Assembly (NCBI RefSeq): GCF_023101685.1
Contig: NZ_CP082164.1
Location: forward strand, 1,426,001 to 1,490,000
Direction: 5' to 3'
DNA: 64,000 nt
Source of the DNA: Bradyrhizobium sp. 186
GTDB lineage: Bacteria; Pseudomonadota; Alphaproteobacteria; Rhizobiales; Xanthobacteraceae
Shown in pieces: positions 44,098-54,858 of this stretch. A model generated the notes under the pieces. It had not been told where the DNA came from, made no database searches, and saw only the letters and a program-made list of their open reading frames with translations. Both the position numbers and the translations under genes were made by a program. Every line of letters begins with the position of its first letter. The stretch's first letter is position 1.

Positions 44098-45171
44098 ATG
44101 TCAGACGACGACAACTCACCGATCTCGGCGCGCGAGGCGAAGCGGCTCTTCGCCGATCTGCGAAGCGCGCCGGCGCTGGTGCTTGCGGTCTCCGGCGGGC
44201 CTGACTCGGTTGCGCTGATGTGGCTTGCGGCGCGCTGGCAGCGCAGCCTTGCGCGCGGGCCTCGTCTGGTGGTCGTCACCGTCGATCACGGCCTGCGGCC
44301 GGAAGCGACGCGCGAGGCACGCGAGGTCAAGCGGCAGGCCGCTGCTCTTGGATTGACGCACCGGACCCTGCGCTGGCGTGGCGCAAAGCCGAAGACGGGA
44401 CTGCCCGCCGCCGCCCGCGAAGCCCGCTACCGCCTGCTCGCGCAGGCCGCGCGCGCCGTTGGCGCGAGCCATGTGCTGACCGCGCACACCCGCGACGACC
44501 AGGCCGAGACCCTGTTGATGCGGCTGTTGCGCGGCAGCGGAATTGCCGGGCTGTCGGCAATGGCGCGTCTGTCTGAACGCGACGGCATCGTGCTGGCACG
44601 CCCGCTGCTCGATGTCGCGAAATCGCAGCTCATCGCGACCCTGAAACGGGCGAAGGTCGGCTTTGCCGATGATCCCACCAACCGCGACACCGCGTTCACC
44701 CGGCCGCGGCTGCGCGCGCTGTTGCCGCAGCTCGCGACCGAGGGCGGCGATATCAGAAATCTGGTGCGGCTCGCGGCGCGGCTGGCGCGTGCCAATGCGT
44801 CGGTCGAGGTGCTGGCCGACGGCGCCGAGCGCTTCCTTCGCCTGCGGGATCGCGGCGATGCGCCGCATGCGCCGGGTGTGCGAAGCTTCGAGGCCGCAGC
44901 CTTCGCCGCCCTGCCGGAGGAGGTCCGATTGCGACTCCTGCTGCGGGCCATCAACGCTCTCGGCCATGAGGGGCCGGCGGAACTCGGCAAGGTCGAATCC
45001 CTCTTGGCCGCGCTTGATCAGGCCATTGCCGTGGGCGCCCGTGCAGCCAGAAATGGCCGGCCAGCCCTGAAGCAGACGCTTGCGGGAGCCTTGATCAGCC
45101 TTGCCGGGGGGCGTATCCGCGTCGTGGCGGCCCCGGCCCGGCGGCGCAAAGGCGGGTCAAGGGGCGGATAA
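44098..45171 (+). CDS. tilS: tRNA(Ile)-lysidine synthetase
   Basis: A 357-residue enzyme that converts the wobble C of the tRNA-Ile CAU anticodon to lysidine, essential for AUA reading. The PP-loop ATP motif SGGPDS is at residues 32-37, followed by VTVDHGLRPEA and HVLTAHTRDDQAETLLMRLLRGSG. The C-terminal part is short compared with long TilS proteins. The start at 44098 fits the motif position; the in-frame TTG at 44062 is not needed. Confidence 0.94.
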   Translation: MSDDDNSPISAREAKRLFADLRSAPALVLAVSGGPDSVALMWLAARWQRSLARGPRLVVVTVDHGLRPEATREAREVKRQAAALGLTHRTLRWRGAKPKTGLPAAAREARYRLLAQAARAVGASHVLTAHTRDDQAETLLMRLLRGSGIAGLSAMARLSERDGIVLARPLLDVAKSQLIATLKRAKVGFADDPTNRDTAFTRPRLRALLPQLATEGGDIRNLVRLAARLARANASVEVLADGAERFLRLRDRGDAPHAPGVRSFEAAAFAALPEEVRLRLLLRAINALGHEGPAELGKVESLLAALDQAIAVGARAARNGRPALKQTLAGALISLAGGRIRVVAAPARRRKGGSRGG

Positions 45172-45276
45172 GGTGGATCATGACACCGGCCGTTTCGAGA
45201 CCGCGTCGTCAGGCCACCTTAACCAGGCAGGAAAAACCCGGATTCGGGCGCCATTATTTCAGCGGGAATCGGACTA

Positions 45277-45299
45277 AGATGGGATAAATAGTCCCATCT
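45277..45299. promoter_or_regulatory. inverted repeat upstream of ftsH
   Basis: AGATGGGA (45277-45284) and TCCCATCT (45292-45299) are exact complements with a seven-base AT-rich centre (TAAATAG). It lies 150 bp before the ftsH start in a 278-bp gap otherwise without clear signals. It could be an operator or a stem in the leader. Confidence 0.35.
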
Positions 45300-45449
45300 C
45301 GTTCCCTTGGCAGCGACCGGGACTGCACCTAAATTGTATGGGTCTAACCGAGAGGATTCCTTGGGGATTTCCTCGCACTGCCTGAATAACTACCCAAGTA
45401 ACTGCCCAAGGATCAGGGCCGCGATCCGCGCGGCCACGAAGGAAGATCG

Positions 45450-47372
<1,923 letters not shown>

Positions 47373-47384
47373 GCCCGGCAAGCC

Positions 47385-47801
47385 ATGGCCGGCTATTCCG
47401 GCAAACCGTTAGTGCAAAAGCTCGGCATCAAGCCGGGCTTTTGTATTTTTGCGGATGGCCTGTCTGTCGCATATGACGACATCGTCGGTGACCTGCCCGA
47501 CGGTGTGCGGATTATGCGCGTGGCCAAGGCGCCGCTCGACCTCGTGCACCTCTTTGCGACCGAGGCCAAAGGCCTCGCCGCCAAGCTGCGCGGCTACCGC
47601 AAGGCGATCGCGCCTGATGGAATGATCTGGGCGTCCTGGCCGAAGAAGGCTTCGGGTGTCGCAACGGACGTGACGGAAACCGTGGTGCGCGAGACTGCGC
47701 TCGCCAATGGCCTCGTCGATATCAAGGTCTGCGCGGTCGACGATGTCTGGTCGGGCCTCAAGCTCGTGATCCCCGTCAAAGACCGCGTCAAGAAAAAGTA
47801 G
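47385..47801 (+). CDS. DUF3052 family protein
   Basis: A 138-residue protein of the DUF3052 family with the start MAGYSGKPLVQKLGIKPGFCIFADG and the middle DLVHLFATEAKGLAAKL. The ATG follows 12 bp after the ftsH stop, so it may be co-transcribed. Function unknown. The last codons run directly into a palindromic repeat. Confidence 0.88.
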   Translation: MAGYSGKPLVQKLGIKPGFCIFADGLSVAYDDIVGDLPDGVRIMRVAKAPLDLVHLFATEAKGLAAKLRGYRKAIAPDGMIWASWPKKASGVATDVTETVVRETALANGLVDIKVCAVDDVWSGLKLVIPVKDRVKKK

Positions 47802-47890
47802 GGTGGGCAAAGGCGCGTACGCGCCGTGCCCACCATCTCTCGGCAATCGCGATAGAAGTGGTGGGCACGCTGGCGCTTTGCCCACCCTAC
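47798..47890. repeat. palindromic intergenic repeat, family C
   Basis: Outer arms GTAGGGTGGGCAAAG (47798-47812) and CTTTGCCCACCCTAC (47876-47890) are exact, and inner arms GTGCCCACCA (47826-47835) and TGGTGGGCAC (47859-47868) form a second level. The first arm contains the TAG stop of the DUF3052 gene. It is unrelated in sequence to families A and B. Confidence 0.8.
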
Positions 47891-47992
47891 AAGCCCCGAC
47901 GCTATAATGGTTGGCGCCCCGCTGGGCGCCATGGCATGCTCCCCTCAAATAAAGGCGGTTCGACCGCACCAAACAAAGGGGAGGGGAAGCCG

Positions 47993-49192
47993 ATGCGTTT
48001 GGCATTGGGCGCGCTTGGCGCCGTTTCGTTCCTGCTACTGCCTGCCGCTTCATTTGCCGCCGAGATACGCGGCGTCACCGCGACCGAGATCAAAATCGGC
48101 CAGACCATGCCCTATAGCGGGCCGGTGTCGGCCTTCGGCGCGCTCGGCAAGGGCGAGGTCGGCTATTTCAAGATGCTGAACGAGAAGGGCGGCATCAACG
48201 GCCGCAAGGTCAATCTGATCTCGCTCGACGACAGCTATGCGCCGCCGAAATCGGTCGAGCAGACCCGCAGGCTGGTCGAGAGTGACGAGGTCGCGCTGAT
48301 CTTCTCCTCGATCGGCACTGCCCACAACACGGCGATCGCGAAATATCTTCAGAACAAGAACGTGCCGCAGCTCTTCATCGGCTCCGGCGCCTCGAAATTC
48401 GCCGACGTCGCGCAATATCCGCAGGCGACGATGGGCGTGCAGGCGCCGTTCCGCTATGAGGCGCGGCTCTATGCGCGCTATGCGCTGGCGAAGAATCCGA
48501 ACGCGAAATTCGCCGTGATCTCGCAGAACGACGATTACGGCCGCGACTATCTTGCCGGCCTGAAGGACGTGCTCGGCGAGAAATACGATACCGTCGTCAC
48601 CAATGCGACCTACGAGGTCCAGGATCCGACCATCGATTCCCAGATCGTGAAGCTGAAGGCCTCGGGCGCGGAAATATTCGTGATCGCGGCGACGCCGAAA
48701 TTCGCAGCACAGGCGATCCGCAAATCCTTCGAGATCGGCTGGCGACCGATGACGTTTCTCTCCAACGTCGCGGTGTGGGTTTCGACCGTGATGGAGCCCG
48801 CGGGACTGGAAGCGGGGACCGGGATTCTCTCGACGGCTTACGTGAAGGACCCCGACGATCCGGCCTGGAAGGACGATCCGGGCGTGAAGGGCTGGCGCGC
48901 GTTCATGACGAAATATGTGCCGGAGGCCGACCAGCACGACACCAACTACGTCAACTCCTACAACAGCGCGATGGCGCTGGAGGCGGTGCTGAAAGCCTGC
49001 GGCGACGATCTGTCGACCGAGAACATCCTCAAGCAGGCCTTTGCGATCCGCGATCTCGAATTGCCGATGCTGCTGCCCGGCATCAAGGTCAACACCGGCA
49101 CGGCCGATCATGTCCCGGTCGACCAGATGCAGTTCATGCGCTTCAACGGCAAGAGCTGGGAGCGCTTCGGCGAACTGCAGACGGGAAACTGA
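47993..49192 (+). CDS. ABC transporter substrate-binding protein (branched-chain amino-acid type)
   Basis: A 399-residue periplasmic binding protein of the LivJ/HAAT family. MRLALGALGAVSFLLLPAASFAAE is a signal peptide cut after SFA. The mature protein has KIGQTMPYSGPVSAFGALGKGEVGYF, RKVNLISLDDSYAPPKSVEQTRRLVE and AKFAVISQNDDYGRDY. GGGGAGGGGA precedes the ATG at 47993. No permease or ATPase gene is beside it, so it is an orphan binding protein. Confidence 0.92.
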   Translation: MRLALGALGAVSFLLLPAASFAAEIRGVTATEIKIGQTMPYSGPVSAFGALGKGEVGYFKMLNEKGGINGRKVNLISLDDSYAPPKSVEQTRRLVESDEVALIFSSIGTAHNTAIAKYLQNKNVPQLFIGSGASKFADVAQYPQATMGVQAPFRYEARLYARYALAKNPNAKFAVISQNDDYGRDYLAGLKDVLGEKYDTVVTNATYEVQDPTIDSQIVKLKASGAEIFVIAATPKFAAQAIRKSFEIGWRPMTFLSNVAVWVSTVMEPAGLEAGTGILSTAYVKDPDDPAWKDDPGVKGWRAFMTKYVPEADQHDTNYVNSYNSAMALEAVLKACGDDLSTENILKQAFAIRDLELPMLLPGIKVNTGTADHVPVDQMQFMRFNGKSWERFGELQTGN

Positions 49193-49943
49193 CAACCCAG
49201 GAGGGGTGAGTTTGGTCCGGGCGCGGCCACGAAGTAAGTGCGCTCCCTCTCCCGCTTGCGGGAGGCAATCGCATACATTCACAAGAGGTCGTCATGCCCG
49301 GGCTTGTCCCACGGCTGTCCGGTTCAGGCTTCGGCGTCAAAAAGCGAGTCGCTAGAGTCAATTAATGGCGTCGGGGCATAGCTGCGAATACTTGTTGTTC
49401 GCGAGAACACCGCAAATTTTCTTCATTGCGGACCTCAGCATACTCCGCTGCGGGTCGCTCGGCTAAAACGAGAGCGCAAAAATCGTGAGTCATATCAATG
49501 AATTTTGCGCTCATTACGAGTCGGTGCGTCTCGTTGCAACCGTTTTGCCTGAACCGGACAGCCGTGGGCTTGTCCCGGGCATCCACGCTCTTTGTGCTGC
49601 GTGGCAAGGCGTGGATGGCCGGGACAAGCCCGGCCATGACGCTGTGGCACACTCGGGCTTGTACTCATAAATCCGATCAGCCCGCGAACGCTTGCCATGT
49701 CCGCTACGCCCTTGGAAGCGAAGAAGGTCAACTCGCCCTAACGTGTCGGCTAGGGGCCAAAGGCGGAAGTGATCCCAACTCGCGGCGTCGCGAAACGGCG
49801 ATTGTGCGACACATCGAGAATGGCTCTGTTAAGCCATATTCCCTCTCCTTGCCGACATGCTAACGTCTCCCAAGAGGAGCGTCTCCGATCAACCGGAGCC
49901 TGTCGTGGCAACAGCCGGGCACAAGCGAGGGAGGACACGGCAC
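49193..49943. other. 751-bp intergenic region with decayed palindromic repeats
   Basis: No gene is supported. It holds related copies of a GGGCTTGTCCC-type palindrome (49291-49329, 49547-49582, 49614-49640, listed separately). Around 49690-49760 there is text resembling dispersed rhizobial repeats (CATGTCCGCTACGCCC, then GGCGGAAGT). Base composition looks lower in GC than the flanking genes. It could be an old insertion site. Confidence 0.5.
49291..49640. repeat. family D palindromic repeats, three related copies
   Basis: GTCATGCCCGGGCTTGTCCC starts the first copy (49291-49329). A second copy (49547-49582) reads back in the opposite direction, sharing GCCTGAACCGGACAGCCGTG but with the central GGGCTTGTCCC inverted. 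A third arm (49614-49640, GGCCGGGACAAGCCCGGCC) pairs with it. The copies could have arisen by inversion at the palindromic core. Confidence 0.6.
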
Positions 49944-50417
49944 GTGCGAGCTATCACACTGCTTTTGACGCTCGCGATCAGCCTTCCACTGGCGGCTGCG
50001 GCCGACGAGAATGATGCCATTGTCTCATTGATCGAGCGTAACGTTGCCGCCTTTCGCGACTTCGACGCCGACGGCGCGAGTAGTACTTACGCCGACGATG
50101 CTGACTGGACCAATGCGTTCGGTGTACGTCAGCATGGCCGCTCGAATATCCGAACGTATTTATCGAACTTGTTTGCACGACCAGAGTTCCGCAGCCGGTC
50201 TCAGAGCGGTCCTGCCGAACTGTCCGTGCGGTTTGTGCGTCCCGATGTGGCGGTCGCACACAGGTTCACCGAAGTCGTCAGCCAACGAGGCTCCAACGGG
50301 GAGAAACTTCCGCCACGGAAAATTCACCGGCTCATCGTACTGACAAAGGACGCCGGAAACTGGCTTATCCTTAGCGAGTTGGTTATGGACGAGCGGCAGG
50401 ATCGAATTGTTCGCTGA
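49944..50417 (+). CDS. secreted SnoaL-like / DUF4440-type protein
   Basis: A 157-residue protein with a signal peptide (VRAITLLLTLAISLPLAAAADE) and a SnoaL/DUF4440-like fold: AIVSLIERNVAAFRDFDADGASSTYADDADWTNAFGVRQHGRSNI and a late HRLIVLTKDAGNWLI strand. The GTG at 49944 is preferred because GGAGGA precedes it; the ATG-initiated frame from 49857 would hide the signal peptide. GC looks lower than in the neighbours and it is flanked by repeat debris, which hints at acquisition. Confidence 0.72.
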   Translation: MRAITLLLTLAISLPLAAAADENDAIVSLIERNVAAFRDFDADGASSTYADDADWTNAFGVRQHGRSNIRTYLSNLFARPEFRSRSQSGPAELSVRFVRPDVAVAHRFTEVVSQRGSNGEKLPPRKIHRLIVLTKDAGNWLILSELVMDERQDRIVR

Positions 50418-50719
50418 GGGACGGGATCATGCCCCAAGGCGCGATAGAAAAACACATCAGTATTCATACCAACATCACCGCCCGTGGGGCCTTTTTCTAT
50501 CGCATCGGAAATCCCTGCGATCGTGCTACCCCGGAGCGGTTTAGTGCAATAAATGTTTTGCGACCCCAATATTGTGCGACATGACAGCGGAGGTTCATCG
50601 GAAGGGGCAACTTCCGGTGTGGGTCAAACGGCGAAATGGCCGGAGTGCCTGCTCAAGTCTGCTTCAGACTTTGAAACGGACATCTCACATTTATGAGTAC
50701 ACGCGCTACAGCTGCGTCC
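50418..50719. other. 302-bp region with a 12-bp inverted repeat and a possible small ORF
   Basis: GCGATAGAAAAA (50441-50452) and TTTTTCTATCGC (50492-50503) are exact complements with a 39-bp spacer. An ATG at 50429 opens a 51-codon frame to TGA at 50584 behind GAGGGACGGG, but its peptide is not recognised. From 50581 onward the sequence resembles dispersed rhizobial repeat debris. No gene is claimed. Confidence 0.45.
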
Positions 50720-52210
50720 TCACTTCGACTGTGCGGCGGTCGCGCCTTCCGCATCGTCGCGGACATGGATCACCGCGATCTTGTCGGCATAGAGCCGCTT
50801 CCAGCCCTTGATGTGGTCCAGAACCTGGGCGGCCGGCGCGTCCGCAACCATGAGCGTGGCGTCGATCTTGTACTCGTCGAGCAACCGCGTCAAATTGTCG
50901 AGCTTCTTGACCTCCACGGCCTTGAAGAAGTCCATCACGAAGGTTTCGCCATAGAGCTCGGCGCGGCCATCGACGAAGACCGGGATGTCGCGCGAGATCA
51001 GATAACCGCCGAACTGGTAGGCGTTGAGGATGCGCTGCGCCTTGCGCTGCTGGAGCAGGTCGACGGCAGCGACCGGCGTCTGGTCTATCGTGAAGGTGAA
51101 GCGGTGATGCGACATGTAGATCGAGGTCGAGGTCCAGCTTGCTGCCACGATCATCAGCGCGCCTGTTACGGTGACGTAGCGGGCGGGCCAGCTCCCGCCG
51201 CCTTGCGGGTCCGGCTGCGACAGCGGGGACTGTTCGCCGAGCGGCTTGGCCAGCACCAGTGGCACCAGGAAGGCAAAGGCCTCGATGCTCCTGACATGGG
51301 TCAGCGCCATCCAGGTCAAGAGCAGGATCAGCAGGATGCGCGGCGGGCAGAGCGTGAGCCCGCGATGGAGGCCGATCGCGATGAGGCCGAGCAGCGCGCC
51401 TTCGAACGCTGTGAAGGAGGCGAAATTCGACGGCATCCATTCGGAGATGACCGAGAGCAGCTCGCCGAGATTGAGGATATTGGTCGCGCCGAGCAGCGTG
51501 CGCCAGCCGTAGGGCGTGATGCAGCTCGCGGCCATCGCCGCAACGCCGAACAGGAACCAGCGCACCAGTAGCCGAACCTGCTTGTCGGACTCCAGGCCCC
51601 AGATCGCCACGAACGACATGGGGCCGATCAGCGCCAGTCCCAGCACGAAGCCGCCGTGCAGGTTCGCCCACAGCGACATCAGCGGCAGCCAATACCAGGA
51701 CGGCGTGCCCTTGCGATCGGCCGCCGCCATCAGCATGCCGACCCACGCGATCATCGCAGGCAACGCCAGGACATGCGGACGCGCCAGAATGTGATGCAGC
51801 GACAGCGTGACCGCGAGCATCGCGAACAGCACCGCGCGCGGAATCTCGAGTTGCGCGTCGAGCAGGTACACGAAGATCGCGGCCGACAGCGCGATCGCGA
51901 GCGCGGTGAGGATCACCGGCCCTGCCCAGTCCCACTGCGTGTAAGAGAGGGCGAACAGCACCTGCGACAGCCATGATGTCGAGATCCAGGGCGCCCCGGG
52001 CCGCGTGAATGAATAGAAATCCGTCGTGGGAAGCGCGTGGTGATCGAGGATCCATTGCCCGATCTTGATCTGCCAGAATGAATCGGAATCCTGGAGCAGC
52101 GTGTTGCCGACATAAAGAAAGAAGAGGTAGGCGCCCGCACCGACGCAGAGCGGCACCAGCGCGCGCGCGCGGCCCTGCACTGCGATGCCGTTGGCGAAGG
52201 AAAGGGACAT
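50720..52210 (-). CDS. polytopic membrane protein, hypothetical
   Basis: A 496-residue integral membrane protein with about ten helices. LCVGAGAYLFFLYVGNTLLQDSDSFWQIKIGQWILDHHALPTTDFYSFTRPGAPW at the N-terminus resembles the first loop of glycosyltransferase-type (GT-C, ArnT/Dpm-like) membrane proteins, with acidic DSD. A soluble C-terminal domain (from YMSHHRFTFTIDQTPVAAVDLL to the end) follows. The ATG at 52210 has GAGGCGG before it. Similar proteins are annotated as hypothetical in rhizobia. It lies next to the Flp pilin gene but on the opposite strand. Confidence 0.7.
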   Translation of the reverse strand: MSLSFANGIAVQGRARALVPLCVGAGAYLFFLYVGNTLLQDSDSFWQIKIGQWILDHHALPTTDFYSFTRPGAPWISTSWLSQVLFALSYTQWDWAGPVILTALAIALSAAIFVYLLDAQLEIPRAVLFAMLAVTLSLHHILARPHVLALPAMIAWVGMLMAAADRKGTPSWYWLPLMSLWANLHGGFVLGLALIGPMSFVAIWGLESDKQVRLLVRWFLFGVAAMAASCITPYGWRTLLGATNILNLGELLSVISEWMPSNFASFTAFEGALLGLIAIGLHRGLTLCPPRILLILLLTWMALTHVRSIEAFAFLVPLVLAKPLGEQSPLSQPDPQGGGSWPARYVTVTGALMIVAASWTSTSIYMSHHRFTFTIDQTPVAAVDLLQQRKAQRILNAYQFGGYLISRDIPVFVDGRAELYGETFVMDFFKAVEVKKLDNLTRLLDEYKIDATLMVADAPAAQVLDHIKGWKRLYADKIAVIHVRDDAEGATAAQSK

Positions 52211-52510
52211 GCCGCCTCGTCGTCCTGCTTGTTCTTGTCGGGTTGGCCGAGCGGACGGCATTGGACCATGGCGGTCATAACTTCGGGTAAATCGCCGAAG
52301 CCGGCTTCACCTCATGTCTCGACGATTTAACGGATTGTTTTCAATTTCGGTTTACCATCGCGGGATACACGTAAAGCGCTCCGGGTTTACGCAGTCGAAT
52401 TAACTGCGGCGCAATTCTTTGCCACTACGTTCGGTTCCATGGTCGGGCGGCGCTGGGAAGCCGAAAAGACCGGACCGTTGTAGCCTCGTGTACATTTTTT
52501 GGAGCAGTCT
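52211..52510. other. 300-bp divergent region, membrane protein to Flp pilin
   Basis: Promoter region of both genes. It is AT-rich near 52321-52370 (TTAACGGATTG). I found no perfect CtrA box here, although pilin genes of related bacteria are often CtrA-controlled. No other structure noted. Confidence 0.4.
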
Positions 52511-52675
52511 ATGAAGAACCTCGTTTCGCGTTTCGTGAAGGACGAATCCGGCGCCACCGCCATTGAATACGGCCTGATCGCCGCCGGCATCGCGCTGGCG
52601 ATCATCACCGTCGTCAACAACCTCGGCAGCACGCTGAACACCAAGTTCGGCTCGATCTCGTCCAGCCTCAAGTAA
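52511..52675 (+). CDS. Flp/Fap-type pilin
   Basis: A 54-residue pilin precursor. MKNLVSRFVKDESGATAIEYGLIAAGIALAIIT holds the short leader, the prepilin-peptidase site at ESG with Glu at position 5 of the mature protein (ATAIEYGL), and the hydrophobic helix. GGAG precedes the ATG. Flp pilins are assembled by Tad machinery, which is not in this window; the gene is thus isolated. A strong terminator follows. Confidence 0.93.
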   Translation: MKNLVSRFVKDESGATAIEYGLIAAGIALAIITVVNNLGSTLNTKFGSISSSLK

Positions 52676-52696
52676 GACCGGACGAACCAGGAATCC

Positions 52697-52730
52697 AAAG
52701 AGCCCCGTCCTGGACGGGGCTCTTTTCTTT
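52697..52730 (+). terminator. rho-independent terminator of the Flp pilin gene
   Basis: AAGAGCCCCGTC and GACGGGGCTCTT form a 12-bp stem with a three-base loop, followed by TTCTTTT. It lies 22 bp after the pilin stop. Confidence 0.85.
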
Positions 52731-52792
52731 TGGTCGACAATTTCGGGGAAAGACTGCTGCGGCGGTCAGCGAAGGCCGGGCCTCTCGCGTGC

Positions 52793-53776
52793 TTATTCTG
52801 CGAGACTGGTCTGCCAGACCGGCGATGGAGCAGGCGCGGCCGAAGTCCGCGACGGACGGCCGAGCCATTCGAGACAGAATTTCGCGGCCCAGATCGCGGC
52901 CGCTGCGACCGCGATGCCGCCGACGACGTCGACGATGTAATGGGCGCCGATCACCGGCGTCGCCGCGATCATCAGCAGGTTGAGCGCGGCCGCGATGCCG
53001 CCGATGCCGCGCACCGGCCACAGCGCCCACATGTAGAGCACGGCGGATGCGGCGTGGAAGCTCGGAAACGAGACGATGCCGGAGAGCATGAACAGTCGGA
53101 GCTCGCGCAGGCTGCCGTCGCGCAAGGCGAGCATGTCGCGCAACTGCCCGGCATAGATCGCGGTGTTGATCTCGGGGAAGTGGGCGGCCGGCAGTTGCAG
53201 CCCGTAGTAGGTGCCGATCGCCGGCACGAGGGCCGAGATCGCGATGGTGACCGCGAGCGCGAGACTCATCGCGAGCATGAACAATTGCAGCCGCACATAG
53301 CGCGCCGTCAGTGTCAGCACGACGGGGATGCCGAGCAACGGCCATTTGATCAGTCCGTAGCCGCGCGAAAGGCAATCCGCGAGCCAGGGATGGTCGTTGA
53401 CGTAGCGTGCGATCGGTTCGGGATCGAGGCCGAGCGCGCGGTCGATCGCGAGCAGCGCCTGGTCCTGAAGTGGCCAGCCCATTTTGCCGGCGACATAGCT
53501 GAGCGGTCCGACGATGGCGCAGGTGAAGATGACTTGCCCGATCGTGCCGAGCGAAAACACCAGCTTCGGATCGGCGAGATCGCCCTTGGCGATCCGGTGG
53601 CAATAGGCAATGGCGACGAAAAGCGCTGCGATCGTCAGCGTGACGCCGAAGGCGATCGGTTCAAGTCGGAAGCCGGTGACGGTGAGGCCGAGCGCGAGAA
53701 GGCTCCCCATCGCGACGATGGGAAACCAGTTCAGGTGAAAGAGCTGCCAGGCGGTCCGTGCGTCCGTATCGACCAT
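52793..53776 (-). CDS. PAP2 family phosphatase
   Basis: A 327-residue membrane phosphatase of the PAP2 superfamily with about six helices. The two catalytic motifs are FPSFHAASAVL (SxxxH) and GAHYIVDVVGG (HxxxD). Family members dephosphorylate lipids such as phosphatidic acid or undecaprenyl pyrophosphate. The start at 53776 gives MVDTDARTAW; longer frames lie in the region of the divergent tetR gene. Confidence 0.9.
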   Translation of the reverse strand: MVDTDARTAWQLFHLNWFPIVAMGSLLALGLTVTGFRLEPIAFGVTLTIAALFVAIAYCHRIAKGDLADPKLVFSLGTIGQVIFTCAIVGPLSYVAGKMGWPLQDQALLAIDRALGLDPEPIARYVNDHPWLADCLSRGYGLIKWPLLGIPVVLTLTARYVRLQLFMLAMSLALAVTIAISALVPAIGTYYGLQLPAAHFPEINTAIYAGQLRDMLALRDGSLRELRLFMLSGIVSFPSFHAASAVLYMWALWPVRGIGGIAAALNLLMIAATPVIGAHYIVDVVGGIAVAAAAIWAAKFCLEWLGRPSRTSAAPAPSPVWQTSLAE

Positions 53777-53933
53777 GCTGCACCAAGGTGGGCCGCGGCA
53801 CAGTCGGGCAGGCGCTTTAAGATCGCGGTAAGAATCTTGGTTACCCAGCTGCCAATCAAGTCGCCGCATTTTTGATGTCGCGGTCCGGCCAGTCTGAAGG
53901 GCTGCTTCGCGCATTTGCTTCTTGTCATCCGCT

Positions 53934-53949
53934 CTGAATAGTTGTTCAG
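53934..53949. promoter_or_regulatory. possible TetR operator before the tetR gene
   Basis: CTGAATAGTTGTTCAG has the complementary ends CTGAA/TTCAG around a six-base centre, 85 bp before the tetR start. This is a TetR-like spacing, but the match is short and only suggestive. Confidence 0.3.
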
Positions 53950-54034
53950 TTCTTGCGGGGCGATTTGCGGCGAAATCGGTGACGAAGCGTTGGTCCGCGG
54001 GGCGTGCGGCGGCGTGTGGGACAGGAAGCACGCC

Positions 54035-54715
54035 ATGGTTTATCGGCGGACGCATCAAGTGGTTAAGCGCCTTGCGGCCCGGCGCAGCGCCATTCTGGCG
54101 GCGGCGCGGGAGGCTGCGGCGGAAGGCGGGATGGCGGCGGTGCAGATCGCGCCGGTCGCGGTCCGAGCCAGTGTCGCGGCGGGCACGGTCTACCGCTACT
54201 TCCCCTCCAAGGCCGAGCTCATTTCCGAACTGATTGCCGAGGTCTCGCGCGACGAGCTCGCGGCGATTCGGCGGGCGGCCGAGGCCGCGCCCGGCCCGTC
54301 CTCGGCGCTGGCGGCTGCCGTTACCACGGTGGCCGTCCATACCCTGTCGCAACGCAGGCTCGCCTGGGGCATCCTGGCCGAGCCGGTCGATGTCGATGTC
54401 AGCGCCTCGCGCCTGGCCAGCCGTCGCGAGATCGCCGGTGAGATCGTCGCCCGGATCGACGCCGCCGTGCGCGCCGGTCATTTGCCGGCGCAGGACACCA
54501 CGCTCGCCGCCACCGCGCTGCTCGGTGCGCTGCACGAGGCCCTGGTCGGACCGCTCGCGCCCGACAATCTCGATGATCCCGCCAAGATGCGCGACGCCGT
54601 GCAGACCGTGACGCTGCTGGCGCTGCGCGCGGTCGGCGTCATGGACGCCCGCGCCCGCGGCCTTGTGGTGCAGCAGACGCTGTTGCCGACGGCGAAGGCC
54701 CTGGTAGGGGCGTGA
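54035..54715 (+). CDS. TetR/AcrR family transcriptional regulator
   Basis: A 226-residue regulator. The HTH is near residues 18-60: ILAAAREAAAEGGMAAVQIAPVAVRASVAAGTVYRYFPSKAELISELIAE. The C-terminal domain is of TetR ligand type. An Ala-rich middle is typical. The ATG at 54035 follows AGGAAG. It is divergent from the PAP2 gene, so it may regulate that gene, but no operator is firmly seen. Confidence 0.88.
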   Translation: MVYRRTHQVVKRLAARRSAILAAAREAAAEGGMAAVQIAPVAVRASVAAGTVYRYFPSKAELISELIAEVSRDELAAIRRAAEAAPGPSSALAAAVTTVAVHTLSQRRLAWGILAEPVDVDVSASRLASRREIAGEIVARIDAAVRAGHLPAQDTTLAATALLGALHEALVGPLAPDNLDDPAKMRDAVQTVTLLALRAVGVMDARARGLVVQQTLLPTAKALVGA

Positions 54716-54858
54716 TGCGCGCCGCGGCCTGATTGGCCCGATGCGTCAATCGTTTCGTCCAATCCACAGGGCATCACGCCGGCAGCCGTCGGCTACTGTG
54801 CATGGGGTTGTTTTCGACATTTTTTGTTTTGCCGCGCGCGTCCGGAACGACGCGGGGA

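Noticed and set aside
49193..49943. Checked for CRISPR or a transposon in the repeat-rich region
   Set aside because: The repeats are few, unevenly spaced and palindromic, with no unique spacers of constant length, no transposase and no terminal inverted repeats with target duplication.
50429..50584. 51-codon small ORF with a GAGGGACGGG element before it
   Set aside because: It overlaps an inverted repeat and its end lies in repeat debris. The peptide is not recognisable, so it is not claimed as a gene.
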